Positions 44,936-54,319 of a stretch of 64,000 nt of DNA are shown piece by piece. Under the pieces are notes generated by a model that did not search any database, was not told where the DNA came from, and saw only the letters and a program-made list of their open reading frames with translations. Numbering within the stretch: the first letter of the stretch is position 1; each line of letters starts with the position of its first letter. The DNA lies in contig NZ_AP026763.1 of NCBI RefSeq assembly GCF_026000435.1, positions 930,001 to 994,000 on the forward strand, written 5' to 3'. The position numbers were made by a program, and so were the translations under genes. This stretch comes from Vibrio sp. STUT-A11 (lineage in GTDB: Bacteria; Pseudomonadota; Gammaproteobacteria; Enterobacterales; Vibrionaceae).

Positions 44936-46099
44936 ATGTCTGTTCATCGAATTCTTTCAATGATGGTTATGTTGGTGGCAATAATGCTTTCTGGATGCTC
45001 ACTTTTAGAAGTGAAAATCGACAGCCAAACTGTTCCCCTTACCAAGCAAGAGCTCAATATGCGTATATTGACTCGAGAATATGCGCTGCAATTTTTTGCT
45101 CAGGTAGAGCAAGCGGCTGATACGTTAGAAGCCAAGTATGATCCCAATGATCAGATTAACCAGTCTTACATCCTGTTATGGAAAATAAACGCGGAAGAAG
45201 GCTTACAGTCCTCGGCTTATCAGGTTACCCCAATGGCAGGTTTGATTGACACCTGGGTATTCGCTCATCAAGTAGACGAGTTTTTTTCCACAGGCGCTGG
45301 CAGCAATCTGTTTGCGACGGATGAAGCCAAAAAAGTGTCTGAGCAGTTGGCGTATGAAGTCGATAAGCTCGCACAGTCTGTATTGAAAAAAGAAGTGTAT
45401 GATAATACAAAACGCTTTGTGTCCGACTTTGTTAAGCAGCATCCTTTTTCTGATCTAAGTATGATCAGAACGCCAGCTTATCGAGCATGGTTGGAATTCA
45501 ACCAAATTAGTGAAGAAGAAGCGGTCACGACTTTAGGAACAATGCCTGAAGCGCTGGGAGATGTGTCAGATCGCTTGAGCTTAGCCTCTAAGCAAACACC
45601 AAAGATCATGACCTGGAAAGCACAATTACTGGCATTAAACAGTTCTGCCAGCATTGAAAAAGTCAACGCGGCACTGAGCAGCATACAAGTGACCGCCGAC
45701 TCAATGAGAGATTTTATCGACAATAACCCGGAATACATGCGCTATTTAGCCGAGCAAATGGCGGTTGAACTTCAGCCACTGGTTGACGATATCGATTTGA
45801 AAACCGAAGCACGCTTATCGCAGTTAGGTGAGGAGCGTCAGGCGCTAGAAGATATGGTTGCGAGAGAGAGGCAGGAAATCGCGTTGATTATTACTCACGA
45901 GCGAGAAAAGTTTGCACAAGACATGGATCGCGTCTCACAACAGGTTGTTGATCTGGCAATGACCAAGTTAGTTGAGTTGGTGAAAAGCACTATTGTCTAC
46001 TTTATTCTCTTCATTGTCGCGATCTTCTTCGCTCCGCTTGGACTAGGCTATGTGCTGGGTAAGAGGGCAACAGTTAAAGCAAAGGCAAAAGAAAGTTAG
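44936..46099 (+). CDS. Lipoprotein with coiled coil and C-terminal membrane helix
   Basis: A 387-residue protein starting MSVHRILSMMVM; AAAGG lies 7 bases before this ATG. Lipobox MLSGC (Cys near 21). The middle is helical, with a coiled coil around 290-340 (EARLSQLGEERQALEDMVARER), and the C-terminus has a hydrophobic helix (IVYFILFIVAIFFAPLGLGYVLG) followed by a basic tail. Having both a lipid anchor and a membrane helix is uncommon. I do not recognise a function. It is downstream of the HPt gene on the same strand and may work with it, which is inference only. Confidence 0.75.
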   Translation: MSVHRILSMMVMLVAIMLSGCSLLEVKIDSQTVPLTKQELNMRILTREYALQFFAQVEQAADTLEAKYDPNDQINQSYILLWKINAEEGLQSSAYQVTPMAGLIDTWVFAHQVDEFFSTGAGSNLFATDEAKKVSEQLAYEVDKLAQSVLKKEVYDNTKRFVSDFVKQHPFSDLSMIRTPAYRAWLEFNQISEEEAVTTLGTMPEALGDVSDRLSLASKQTPKIMTWKAQLLALNSSASIEKVNAALSSIQVTADSMRDFIDNNPEYMRYLAEQMAVELQPLVDDIDLKTEARLSQLGEERQALEDMVARERQEIALIITHEREKFAQDMDRVSQQVVDLAMTKLVELVKSTIVYFILFIVAIFFAPLGLGYVLGKRATVKAKAKES

Positions 46100-46134
46100 T
46101 TTTACTCAACCAGCTGAATTCGATTTAAATAAAC

Positions 46135-46160
46135 AAAAAGAGCACGATGGCGCTCTTTTT
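46135..46160. terminator. Terminator between the lipoprotein gene and the NhaC gene
   Basis: AAAAAGAGC pairs with GCTCTTTTT around a short loop, between convergent genes. Confidence 0.88.
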
Positions 46161-46183
46161 GTTTTATATATCAGATCATTAGA

Positions 46184-47632
46184 TTAGGCCGTTTGTTGTT
46201 GTCGCTCTTTTTCTTCTGGCTGGTTTTCTTTCTGCAGGGAAGATTCTGCCATCGGCTCACACTTATCTACAAACCACCCCATGTATGAGCTGACGATGGT
46301 CACGATAATACAGACAAAGCTAAGCCACATGAAAGGCGCGTAAGACAGGGTAGCAACACCCAGGATACTTGCCATATAGATGCCGTTGTCACTCCAAGGG
46401 ACCATACCCGAGGTTAAGGTGCCGCCGAACTCTGCGTTACGAGATAGATTCTTACGCTTATAACCTAAACGGTCATAGTTTTTAGCACAGATTTTTGGCG
46501 TCAAGATAAGAGACACGTACATCGCAGAACCAAATACGTTACCCATAAACGCAGTACCAATGGTGCTGGTGGCCAGTGAACCGGAGCTTTGGACACGTTT
46601 TTCGAATAGCTTCGCAATGGTCTCTAACACGCCGACTTTATCCAGCAAGCCGCCAAAGCCCAAGCCAAACACGATAACAGCAACGGAGCCGAGCATTGAA
46701 GACATACCGCCTCGGTTTAGGATCGAGTCAATGAAGTCAACACCAGACGAAATAGCAAATGGTGCCCACGCAGTATTGAATGCGATCAGGAAGTCAACTT
46801 CCTGGATCATGACTGCCCAGATGATACCGAGTAAAGAGCCAAAGCTGATCACCGGGAAAGAAGGCATGCGCATCGCCAGTAAACCAAGCACGATTATCAC
46901 AGGTACAAATGAATAAGGTGTGATGTAAAATTGCTGCTCCATCGCGTTGATCACCGAGTCCACCTGGCTCATATCGACTTGACCTGCATAGTGGAAGCCA
47001 AATGCGGTGAACATAATGCCAGTAATGATGTAGCTGATCAGGGCGATAGGTAGCATACCTTTGATGTGTTCCATCACTTCGACGTTAGACATAGAAGACG
47101 CAAGGATCACTGAATCAGATAGCGGTGACATTTTATCGCCGAAGTAACATCCAGATAGGACAGCACCTGCCGTAATCGGTGCAGGAACACCAAGCCCCTG
47201 GCCAATCCCCATCATTGCAATACCCGCAGTACCTGCCGCACCCCAAGACGTTCCCGTTGCTAATGCGGTTAACGAACAGATGATCATTGTCGCAAGCAAA
47301 AAGATAGAGGGGTGAATCGCTTTTAGCCCATAGTAAATAATGGTCGGAACGATACCACCTGATATCCAGGTGCCAACAAGTGCACCAACGGCGAGAAGAA
47401 TTAGCACTGCGCCAAGACCGTTGGAAATGCCATTTAATGCTGCTTTTTCAAGGTCTTTATACTGATGGCCCAGTTTTATACCCAAGATCATGATAATGAA
47501 CCAGCCAATGTACAGGGCTAATTGGATTGGAAGATCGAGTTTAGCAGTGAACGAAAATGCCAAAAGAAGGAATAAACCCAACGAGACAAATACTTGTATC
47601 AGGTTAGGAAGGCGTGTTGTAACTTGCTTCAT
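46184..47632 (-). CDS. nhaC: NhaC-type Na+/H+ antiporter
   Basis: A 482-residue antiporter with about 11-12 membrane helices. Family motifs include GTWISGGIVPTIIYYG, SWGAAGTAGIAMMGIGQGLG and SGCYFGDKMSPLSDSVILASS. It exports sodium in exchange for protons, fitting a marine bacterium. The ATG at 47632 has AGAGG 5 bases upstream; in-frame ATGs up to 47707 lack ribosome sites. A second Na+/H+ antiporter gene lies at the right edge of the window. Confidence 0.92.
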   Translation of the reverse strand: MKQVTTRLPNLIQVFVSLGLFLLLAFSFTAKLDLPIQLALYIGWFIIMILGIKLGHQYKDLEKAALNGISNGLGAVLILLAVGALVGTWISGGIVPTIIYYGLKAIHPSIFLLATMIICSLTALATGTSWGAAGTAGIAMMGIGQGLGVPAPITAGAVLSGCYFGDKMSPLSDSVILASSMSNVEVMEHIKGMLPIALISYIITGIMFTAFGFHYAGQVDMSQVDSVINAMEQQFYITPYSFVPVIIVLGLLAMRMPSFPVISFGSLLGIIWAVMIQEVDFLIAFNTAWAPFAISSGVDFIDSILNRGGMSSMLGSVAVIVFGLGFGGLLDKVGVLETIAKLFEKRVQSSGSLATSTIGTAFMGNVFGSAMYVSLILTPKICAKNYDRLGYKRKNLSRNAEFGGTLTSGMVPWSDNGIYMASILGVATLSYAPFMWLSFVCIIVTIVSSYMGWFVDKCEPMAESSLQKENQPEEKERQQQTA

Positions 47633-48062
47633 ACGTGCCTCTGTATATTGTGGAGCAGTAAAAGAAGGCGCTCCTTGTTGTAATAGCGGCATAACATACA
47701 GTAACAAAAACTATATTTCGAACATTTGGTCTTTTATGTTGATCTTGTGCGGGTTAAACGTTTGCATGTGAAGTTATTTTCTAGTTAGATTTAAATAAAT
47801 TGGTGTTAAATGTTGTGTGGTGTGAAAAATATGTGCTTCAAATGTTACAGGGCAATGAGTGGTAAGACCAATTTGGTCATTACATAACTTTTCCTACTTG
47901 CAAATTCTAATTTCCCGAACTGCAAACGCGTAAAAATCACTTTTAGTGCGACTTTTCGGAAGAAAACATTAAAAATTGAGCTTATTTACAAAATAGGGGT
48001 TGAGATTTCTCTGCGAAAATTGAACTATGGGGGAGGTTTTTAATACATGGAGAGTTAAGGCG
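47633..48062. promoter_or_regulatory. Divergent region between nhaC and asd
   Basis: 430 AT-rich bases that must hold both promoters. The palindrome GACCAATTTGGTC (47866-47878) and an overlapping GntR-type operator are the only clear sites. I see no lysine riboswitch. Confidence 0.5.
47858..47872. promoter_or_regulatory. PdhR/LldR-like (GntR-family) operator candidate
   Basis: AGTGGTAAGACCAAT differs by one base from the FadR-subfamily consensus ATTGGTNNNACCAAT. The regulated gene could be nhaC or asd. Confidence 0.4.
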
Positions 48063-49178
48063 ATGAGAGTTGGTTTAGTTGGTTGGCGCGGTATGGTTGG
48101 TTCAGTCCTAATGCAGCGCATGGTTGAAGAAAAAGACTTCGATCTAATCGAACCAGTATTCTACAGTACTTCTCAAATTGGTATTCCTGCTCCTAACTTA
48201 GGAAAAGACGCAGGCTTACTGCAAGACGCGTTTGATATTGAAAGTTTAAAACAGCTTGATGCAGTAATTACGTGTCAGGGTGGTGGCTACACCGAGAAAG
48301 TTTACCCAGCACTTCGTCAAGCTGGTTGGAAAGGTTACTGGATTGATGCTGCATCTACGCTACGTATGGCAGAAGATTCTATCATCACACTGGATCCTGT
48401 TAACCTTACGCAAATCCAGCAAGGCATCCACGGTGGCACTAACACGTTTGTTGGTGGTAACTGTACAGTAAGTTTGATGCTAATGGGTCTTGGTGGTCTG
48501 TTCGAGAAAGGCTTAGTTGAGTGGACAAGCGCGATGACGTACCAAGCGGCTTCTGGTGCTGGTGCACAGAACATGCGTGAACTGATCTCACAAATGGGTG
48601 TAATCAACGATTCTGTAAGCTCAGAACTTGCTAACCCTGCAAGCTCAATCCTTGATATCGATAAGAAAGTTGCAGATACAATGCGCAGCACTTCTTTCCC
48701 AACGGACAAATTTGGTGTTCCTCTAGCTGGTTCACTTATTCCGTGGATCGATGTAAAACGCGATAACGGTCAGAGCAAAGAAGAATGGAAAGCGAGCGTT
48801 GAAGCGAACAAGATCCTTGGCTCTCAAAGCTCACCTGTTCCTATCGATGGTACTTGTGTACGTATCGGTGCGATGCGTTGTCACTCACAAGCTTTGACTA
48901 TCAAGCTGAAGCAAAATGTACCAATGGATGAAATCGAAGAGATCATCGCGACTCACAACGATTGGGTAAAAGTGATTCCTAACGAGCGTGATATCACGGC
49001 TCAAGAGTTATCACCAGCGAAAGTGACTGGCACAATGTCTGTACCAGTTGGCCGTCTGCGTAAGATGGCGATGGGCGATGACTTCCTGAACGCATTTACC
49101 GTTGGTGACCAATTGCTTTGGGGGGCAGCAGAGCCGCTACGTCGTACTCTGAGAATTATCCTTCAAGAGAAAGCATAA
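48063..49178 (+). CDS. asd: Aspartate-semialdehyde dehydrogenase
   Basis: Makes aspartate semialdehyde for lysine, threonine, methionine and diaminopimelate. The 371 residues start MRVGLVGWRGMVGSVLMQRM, which carries the NADP-binding motif, with TAAGG before the ATG at 48063. The catalytic Cys is in GGNCTVSLMLMG (about residue 135). The sequence is of the gamma-proteobacterial Asd type. It is monocistronic and ends in a bidirectional terminator. Confidence 0.97.
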   Translation: MRVGLVGWRGMVGSVLMQRMVEEKDFDLIEPVFYSTSQIGIPAPNLGKDAGLLQDAFDIESLKQLDAVITCQGGGYTEKVYPALRQAGWKGYWIDAASTLRMAEDSIITLDPVNLTQIQQGIHGGTNTFVGGNCTVSLMLMGLGGLFEKGLVEWTSAMTYQAASGAGAQNMRELISQMGVINDSVSSELANPASSILDIDKKVADTMRSTSFPTDKFGVPLAGSLIPWIDVKRDNGQSKEEWKASVEANKILGSQSSPVPIDGTCVRIGAMRCHSQALTIKLKQNVPMDEIEEIIATHNDWVKVIPNERDITAQELSPAKVTGTMSVPVGRLRKMAMGDDFLNAFTVGDQLLWGAAEPLRRTLRIILQEKA

Positions 49179-49196
49179 GTTTCGATTTATCATATC

Positions 49197-49226
49197 AAGA
49201 GCTCCGTTTTAGGAGCTCTTTTTTTT
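49197..49226. terminator. Bidirectional terminator, asd and K+ channel gene
   Basis: AAGAGCTCC pairs with GGAGCTCTT around GTTTTA, then T8. It overlaps the stop codon of the convergent channel gene. Confidence 0.9.
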
Positions 49227-50066
49227 GCCTTCGCCTTGCACTACGCGCTTATCAGGGTCCGCCAATTCACTTCCACAGTGCTTACAGTAGATAGCATCTG
49301 GGTCATGGCCCGCATGAGAACAATTAGGGCACTTGACCAATTGTTTGTGCGATTGCATTTCTTGATGCAACTCGGCGGTAAAAATGCCTGTCGGTACCGC
49401 TAGTATCGAATAGCCCAGTAACATCGTGATGGAAGCGAGCGCTTTACCTAAGTTGGTTTGTGGGATCAAATCGCCATATCCAACCGTGGTAATGGTCACA
49501 ATGGCCCAGTAAATGCTTTTCGGAATACTAGTAAACCCATTTTCAGGCCCTTCAACGATAAAAATCAGAGACCCAAATATGGTTACGAGAATGGCAACCG
49601 CACTGAAAAATATGAATATTTTCCTACGAGCCATGAGCAACGAGCGAAGAAGAACGTTAGAGTCTTGCAGATAACGAACTAGCTTCAAAATTCGGAATAT
49701 CCGTAACACACGAAGTGCTCTTATCACACCCATAAATGAGGCCGACGGAAAGAACAGTACTAAGTAGGTTGGCAGGATCGCCAGTAAATCGACCACTCCG
49801 TAGAAGCTTTTTGCATAAGCGGCAGGTTTCGGTGAGCAATACAAGCGAAGAAGGTACTCAATGGTAAAGAGGCCGGTAAAGGTGTACTCCAGGAACTTTA
49901 ACTCCTTTGCCCATACAGCCTGTACGGCAGGAATAGAGTCGAGAACCAGCACGGCGAGTGAGCTTAAGATCGCAATAATTAATGCGATATCAAAAGTACG
50001 ACCAGCTTTGGTATGCGTACCAAAAATAGTAACGTAAAGCGTATTTTTCAGAGAATGAGTCTTCAT
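49209..50066 (-). CDS. Voltage-gated K+ channel with C-terminal zinc ribbon
   Basis: A 285-residue six-helix channel. S4 is evident from regularly spaced Arg (RALRVLRIFRILKLVRYL), the selectivity filter is TTVGYGDLIPQT, and S6 follows. The C-terminus has a zinc ribbon, CPNCSHAGHDPDAIYCKHCGSEL, which is not part of the classical KvAP-type channel and may bind a regulator. An ATG five codons upstream (50081) is an alternative start. It probably controls membrane potential; direct physiology is unknown. Confidence 0.9.
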   Translation of the reverse strand: MKTHSLKNTLYVTIFGTHTKAGRTFDIALIIAILSSLAVLVLDSIPAVQAVWAKELKFLEYTFTGLFTIEYLLRLYCSPKPAAYAKSFYGVVDLLAILPTYLVLFFPSASFMGVIRALRVLRIFRILKLVRYLQDSNVLLRSLLMARRKIFIFFSAVAILVTIFGSLIFIVEGPENGFTSIPKSIYWAIVTITTVGYGDLIPQTNLGKALASITMLLGYSILAVPTGIFTAELHQEMQSHKQLVKCPNCSHAGHDPDAIYCKHCGSELADPDKRVVQGEGKKKSS

Positions 50067-50116
50067 GACAAAGCGATCCATGGTTGAATCGCTCTATCAT
50101 ACAAGCTTATAGAAAG

Positions 50117-50755
50117 TCAGGCTAATCCGGGAAATAGATTACGTAGCCCGTTAGCGATGAACTCAATGCCGAGTGCACCAAGGATCAGGCCCATAATACG
50201 TGTGATGACGTTGATGCCTGTTTGGCCTAAGAACCGAACGATAAACGGAGCGGAACGAAACAACAACCACGAGCAGAAACAGAACACACCAATCGTAATA
50301 CTAATACCGACGGTATCCAGCATGTTCGGGTAGCGAGCACCATAAACGATGGTTGAGCTGATCGCGCCGGGCCCAGCCATTAGAGGCATAGCCAGAGGAA
50401 CGACCCCGATTTGTTCGCGACTAACGTATTCCGACTTCTCTTGTTTATTTTGTTTATCCTCACCCAACTTACCACTCATCATTGAGAATGCGATGCTTAG
50501 CAGCAGTAATCCGCCAGCAACGCGAAATGAATCCAGAGAAATACTGAACATGTCCAGCAGGAGCTGGCCTGCGAGTAGCGAGATACAAAGGATTATTGCA
50601 ACGGCAATGTTTGCGGTTGTGGCTGTTTTACTCTTTTCTTCAGGTGTCATATGACCCGTGAGCGATACGAACACTGGCATGATGCCAACAGGGTTAACAG
50701 CAGCAACCAGACCTAAAAAAAATTGTAAGAAAATAGCGAGCTCGAAAGTTTGCAT
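50117..50755 (-). CDS. MarC-family inner-membrane protein (YchE-like)
   Basis: A 212-residue protein with six membrane helices and MarC-family motifs AVNPVGIMPVFVSLTG, FRVAGGLLLLSIAFSMM and VPLAMPLMAGPGAISS. It lies upstream of and divergent from adhE, which resembles the E. coli ychE-adhE arrangement. The transport function is not established. Confidence 0.9.
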   Translation of the reverse strand: MQTFELAIFLQFFLGLVAAVNPVGIMPVFVSLTGHMTPEEKSKTATTANIAVAIILCISLLAGQLLLDMFSISLDSFRVAGGLLLLSIAFSMMSGKLGEDKQNKQEKSEYVSREQIGVVPLAMPLMAGPGAISSTIVYGARYPNMLDTVGISITIGVFCFCSWLLFRSAPFIVRFLGQTGINVITRIMGLILGALGIEFIANGLRNLFPGLA

Positions 50756-51456
50756 AGTGCATTCTCATAAAAATTCACATAAGTGAAAAATGGAGAGAGT
50801 AGGGTATCCAAATCGTTTGAAGTTAAAGACTCTCTATTCAGACGATATGACGTTGGGCGCTAAATGTAAGTTAAAACATCACCAAGTAGAAATGAAAAAA
50901 ACTAACGTATTTCCCATACTATTTGTGAGAAAAACTAATTTTTTAAAAATCTGTATCTAATATGGAAATCAAATGTTGCGTGGAGTGCTATTGTTTAACA
51001 GTTGTGCTTTACACAAGCGTTAACATTCGAACACATTTGACAATAACAAAGCGCGTTTGCAGAGCTATGAAGTAATTAGATATACTCTTAGTAGCACATG
51101 GAATTAGGCTTACATGTAATTTGTTTGTCTAAAAATGAAACTTTTTTACATATTGGTGTTGTTTATTTTAATTTTTTGTCTGTTTGATGCTTTTTTGTTC
51201 TATGTGGAGTAATGTTAAATATAGTTATTTATCAGTTGGTTATGTTGGTTTGTTGTGATTAGTCACCACTTTGGTGGTATTTCGCGTGTGAGAACTGATC
51301 CAAGTCAATTTTTTTCATACTGTGAAATATTATACTCAGCCATGAAAGCAATTTACTAAGTCGTTTGTTTGTTAAGTGGCTGATAAGCAGCAATAAGAGA
51401 TAAGCAATAGCCTTACTAAAAAGTTTTTAATATTTGTTAATTTTAGGAGAATCCCT
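50756..51456 (+). promoter_or_regulatory. Long AT-rich adhE upstream region
   Basis: 700 bases with no gene. It is very AT-rich at 50900-51240 and contains a 5-bp hairpin (ACCAC/GTGGT) at 51265-51278 and an FNR-like site. Highly expressed, oxygen-regulated adhE genes have long leaders in E. coli. No other conserved element was recognised. Confidence 0.5.
51295..51308. promoter_or_regulatory. FNR-like site upstream of adhE
   Basis: CTGATCCAAGTCAA matches TTGATNNNNATCAA at 8 of 10 specified positions, about 150 bases before the adhE start. Low confidence. Confidence 0.3.
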
Positions 51457-54159
51457 ATGCCTGTCACTAATATGGCTGAACTAGATGCAATGGTTGCCCG
51501 CGTTAAGAAAGCGCAAGAAGAGTTCGCTACTTACTCTCAAGAGCAAGTAGACAAAATCTTCCGTGCTGCTTCTCTTGCAGCTAACCAAGCTCGTATCCCT
51601 CTAGCGCAGCAAGCGGTTGAAGAATCTGGTATGGGTATTGTTGAAGATAAAGTAATCAAGAACCACTTCGCTTCTGAGTTTATCTACAACAAATACAAAG
51701 ACGAACAAACCTGTGGCATCCTGGAAGAGGATGACAACCTAGGTACAATGACTATCGCTGAGCCAGTAGGCATCATCTGCGGTATCGTACCAACTACTAA
51801 CCCAACTTCGACTGCAATCTTCAAATCTCTTATCTCTCTGAAGACTCGTAACGGTATCATCTTCTCGCCACACCCACGTGCGAAAAACTCTACTAACGAC
51901 GCAGCTAAACTTGTTCTAGATGCAGCAGTTGCAGCGGGCGCACCAAAAGATATCATCGGTTGGATTGACCAACCTTCAGTTGAGCTTTCAAACGCTCTAA
52001 TGAAGCACGATGACATCGCACTTATCCTTGCAACTGGTGGTCCAGGCATGGTGAAAGCGGCTTACTCTTCAGGTAAACCAGCTATCGGTGTTGGCGCAGG
52101 TAACGTTCCTGTTGTTATCGACGAAACGGCTGACATCAAACGTGCAGTAGCTTCTATCCTGATGTCTAAAACATTCGATAACGGCGTAGTGTGTGCTTCT
52201 GAGCAGGCAGCTATCGTGGTTGACGAAGTTTACGACGAAGTGAAAGAGCGTTTCGCAACGCACAAAGCGTACGTACTAAACAAAGCGGAAGCGGAAAAAG
52301 TTCGTAAAGTTCTTCTTATCGACGGCGCACTAAACGCGAAAATCGTTGGTCAGCCAGCGGCAGCAATCGCTGAAATGGCTGGCGTTAAAGTGCCTGCGGA
52401 CACTAAAGTTCTAGTAGGTGAAGGTCTGGGTAAAGTTTCTTACGACGACGCATTCGCTCACGAGAAACTGTCTCCAACGCTAGGTCTGTTCCGTGCTGAC
52501 AACTTCGAAGACGCCGTTGCTCAAGCGGTAACCATGGTTGAAATCGGCGGTATCGGCCACACTTCTGGTCTGTACACTAACCAAGACGTTAACGCAGACC
52601 GCATCCGTTACTTCGGTGACAAGATGAAGACGGCTCGTATCCTAATCAACATCCCGACTACTCACGGTGGTATCGGTGACTTGTACAACTTCAACGTTGC
52701 GCCTTCTCTAACGCTAGGTTGTGGTTCATGGGGTGGTAACTCTATCTCTGAGAACGTAGGTCCTAAACACCTAATCAACAAGAAAACTGTTGCGAAGCGA
52801 GCTGAAAACATGTTGTGGCATAAACTACCTAAGTCAATCTACTTCCGTCGTGGTAGCCTTCCAATCGCGCTTGGCGACCTAGAAGGTAAGAAACGCGCAT
52901 TCCTAGTCACTGACCGTTTCCTATTCAACAACGGTTACGCAGATGACGTAGTGAAACTACTGAAAGCACAAGGCATGGAAGTTCAAACGTTCTTCGACGT
53001 TGAAGCTGACCCAACGCTATCTGTAGTAGAAAAAGGTGCCGCTCAAATGGCGAGCTACCAACCAGACGTGATTCTAGCGCTAGGCGGTGGTTCACCGATG
53101 GATGCAGCGAAAATCATGTGGGTAATGTACGAGCACCCAGAAACGCACTTCGAAGAGCTTGCAATGCGCTTTATGGACATCCGTAAACGTATCTACAAGT
53201 TCCCTAAAATGGGTCAAAAAGCTGAGCTTGTTTGTATCACAACAACTTCAGGTACGGGTTCAGAAGTTACACCATTCGCGGTTGTTACTGACGACAAGAC
53301 CGGTGCTAAATACCCACTAGCGGACTACGAGCTAACTCCTAACATGGCTATCGTTGATGCGAACCTTGTTATGAACATGCCTAAGTCTCTAACCGCATTC
53401 GGTGGTTACGATGCCGTAACTCACGCTCTGGAAGCTTACGTATCAGTTCTAGCGAACGAATACTCAGATGGCCAGGCTCTACAAGCACTTAAGATGCTAA
53501 AAGAGTACCTACCATCAAGCTACGCGAACGGTGCTAACGACCCAATCGCTCGTGAGAAAGTACACAACGCGGCAACTATCGCTGGTGTGGCATTTGCGAA
53601 CGCATTCCTAGGTGTTTGTCACTCAATGGCGCACAAACTGGGTGCTGAGTTCCACGTTCCACACGGTTTGGCTAACGCACTGCTTATCTCTAACGTTGTA
53701 CGTTACAACGCGAACGATAACCCAACTAAGCAAACTGCGTTCTCTCAATACGACCGTCCACAAGCACGTCGTCGTTACGCTGAAGTGGCTGACCACCTAG
53801 GCCTAAGCCAAGCTGGTGACCGCACTGCTCAGAAGATTGAACGTCTACTAGCATGGATGGATGAGCTAAAAGCTAACCTAGACATCCCAATGTCTATCCA
53901 GGCAGCGGGTGTTGCTGAAGCTGACTTCTTCGCGAAACTGGATGAGCTAGCAGTTGAAGCGTTCGATGACCAATGTACTGGTGCGAACCCTCGCTACCCA
54001 CTAATCAGCGAGTTGAAAGAAGTTCTGACTGCTTCTTACTACGGTAAAGCTTTTGTTGAAGGCGAGACTTTCGAAGGTACTACTGTAATCAAGAAGAAAG
54101 CAGACCAAGAAGCAGCAAAATCTGCGCCTAAAGCTAAAAAAGAAAAAGCTGACGCGTAA
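51457..54159 (+). CDS. adhE: Bifunctional acetaldehyde-CoA/alcohol dehydrogenase
   Basis: Converts acetyl-CoA to ethanol under fermentation. The 900 residues include an N-terminal CoA-acylating aldehyde dehydrogenase domain (about 1-440; catalytic Cys246 in NGVVCASEQ) and a C-terminal iron-dependent alcohol dehydrogenase domain (about 450-870) with GGGSPMDAAK and the metal-binding FAVVTDDKTG through CHSMAHKLGAEFH. The C-terminal tail is Lys/Ala-rich. Codon use is strongly biased to abundant tRNAs, so expression should be high. GGAG lies 7 bases before the ATG. It acts in the cytoplasm, typically as spirosome filaments. Confidence 0.98.
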   Translation: MPVTNMAELDAMVARVKKAQEEFATYSQEQVDKIFRAASLAANQARIPLAQQAVEESGMGIVEDKVIKNHFASEFIYNKYKDEQTCGILEEDDNLGTMTIAEPVGIICGIVPTTNPTSTAIFKSLISLKTRNGIIFSPHPRAKNSTNDAAKLVLDAAVAAGAPKDIIGWIDQPSVELSNALMKHDDIALILATGGPGMVKAAYSSGKPAIGVGAGNVPVVIDETADIKRAVASILMSKTFDNGVVCASEQAAIVVDEVYDEVKERFATHKAYVLNKAEAEKVRKVLLIDGALNAKIVGQPAAAIAEMAGVKVPADTKVLVGEGLGKVSYDDAFAHEKLSPTLGLFRADNFEDAVAQAVTMVEIGGIGHTSGLYTNQDVNADRIRYFGDKMKTARILINIPTTHGGIGDLYNFNVAPSLTLGCGSWGGNSISENVGPKHLINKKTVAKRAENMLWHKLPKSIYFRRGSLPIALGDLEGKKRAFLVTDRFLFNNGYADDVVKLLKAQGMEVQTFFDVEADPTLSVVEKGAAQMASYQPDVILALGGGSPMDAAKIMWVMYEHPETHFEELAMRFMDIRKRIYKFPKMGQKAELVCITTTSGTGSEVTPFAVVTDDKTGAKYPLADYELTPNMAIVDANLVMNMPKSLTAFGGYDAVTHALEAYVSVLANEYSDGQALQALKMLKEYLPSSYANGANDPIAREKVHNAATIAGVAFANAFLGVCHSMAHKLGAEFHVPHGLANALLISNVVRYNANDNPTKQTAFSQYDRPQARRRYAEVADHLGLSQAGDRTAQKIERLLAWMDELKANLDIPMSIQAAGVAEADFFAKLDELAVEAFDDQCTGANPRYPLISELKEVLTASYYGKAFVEGETFEGTTVIKKKADQEAAKSAPKAKKEKADA

Positions 54160-54217
54160 GTAAGCGTTGTTTTGAACTAGGTTTTCGCTAGCACGAAACC
54201 TTAATCGGGAAAAAGTT

Positions 54218-54250
54218 AAAGCCCCAGTCGAAAGACTGGGGCTTTTTTTC
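54218..54250 (+). terminator. Terminator of adhE
   Basis: AAAGCCCCAGTC pairs with GACTGGGGCTTT around GAAA, followed by T-run. Confidence 0.93.
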
Positions 54251-54319
54251 CTATTGTATCGTCCTGAAATGTGCTTATACATTGAGGGCAAGTTATGACC
54301 TTTGAAATTGACTGAGTGT

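Noticed and set aside
47633..48062. Lysine riboswitch before asd
   Set aside because: No recognisable multi-helix lysine element; only a palindrome and AT-rich sequence.
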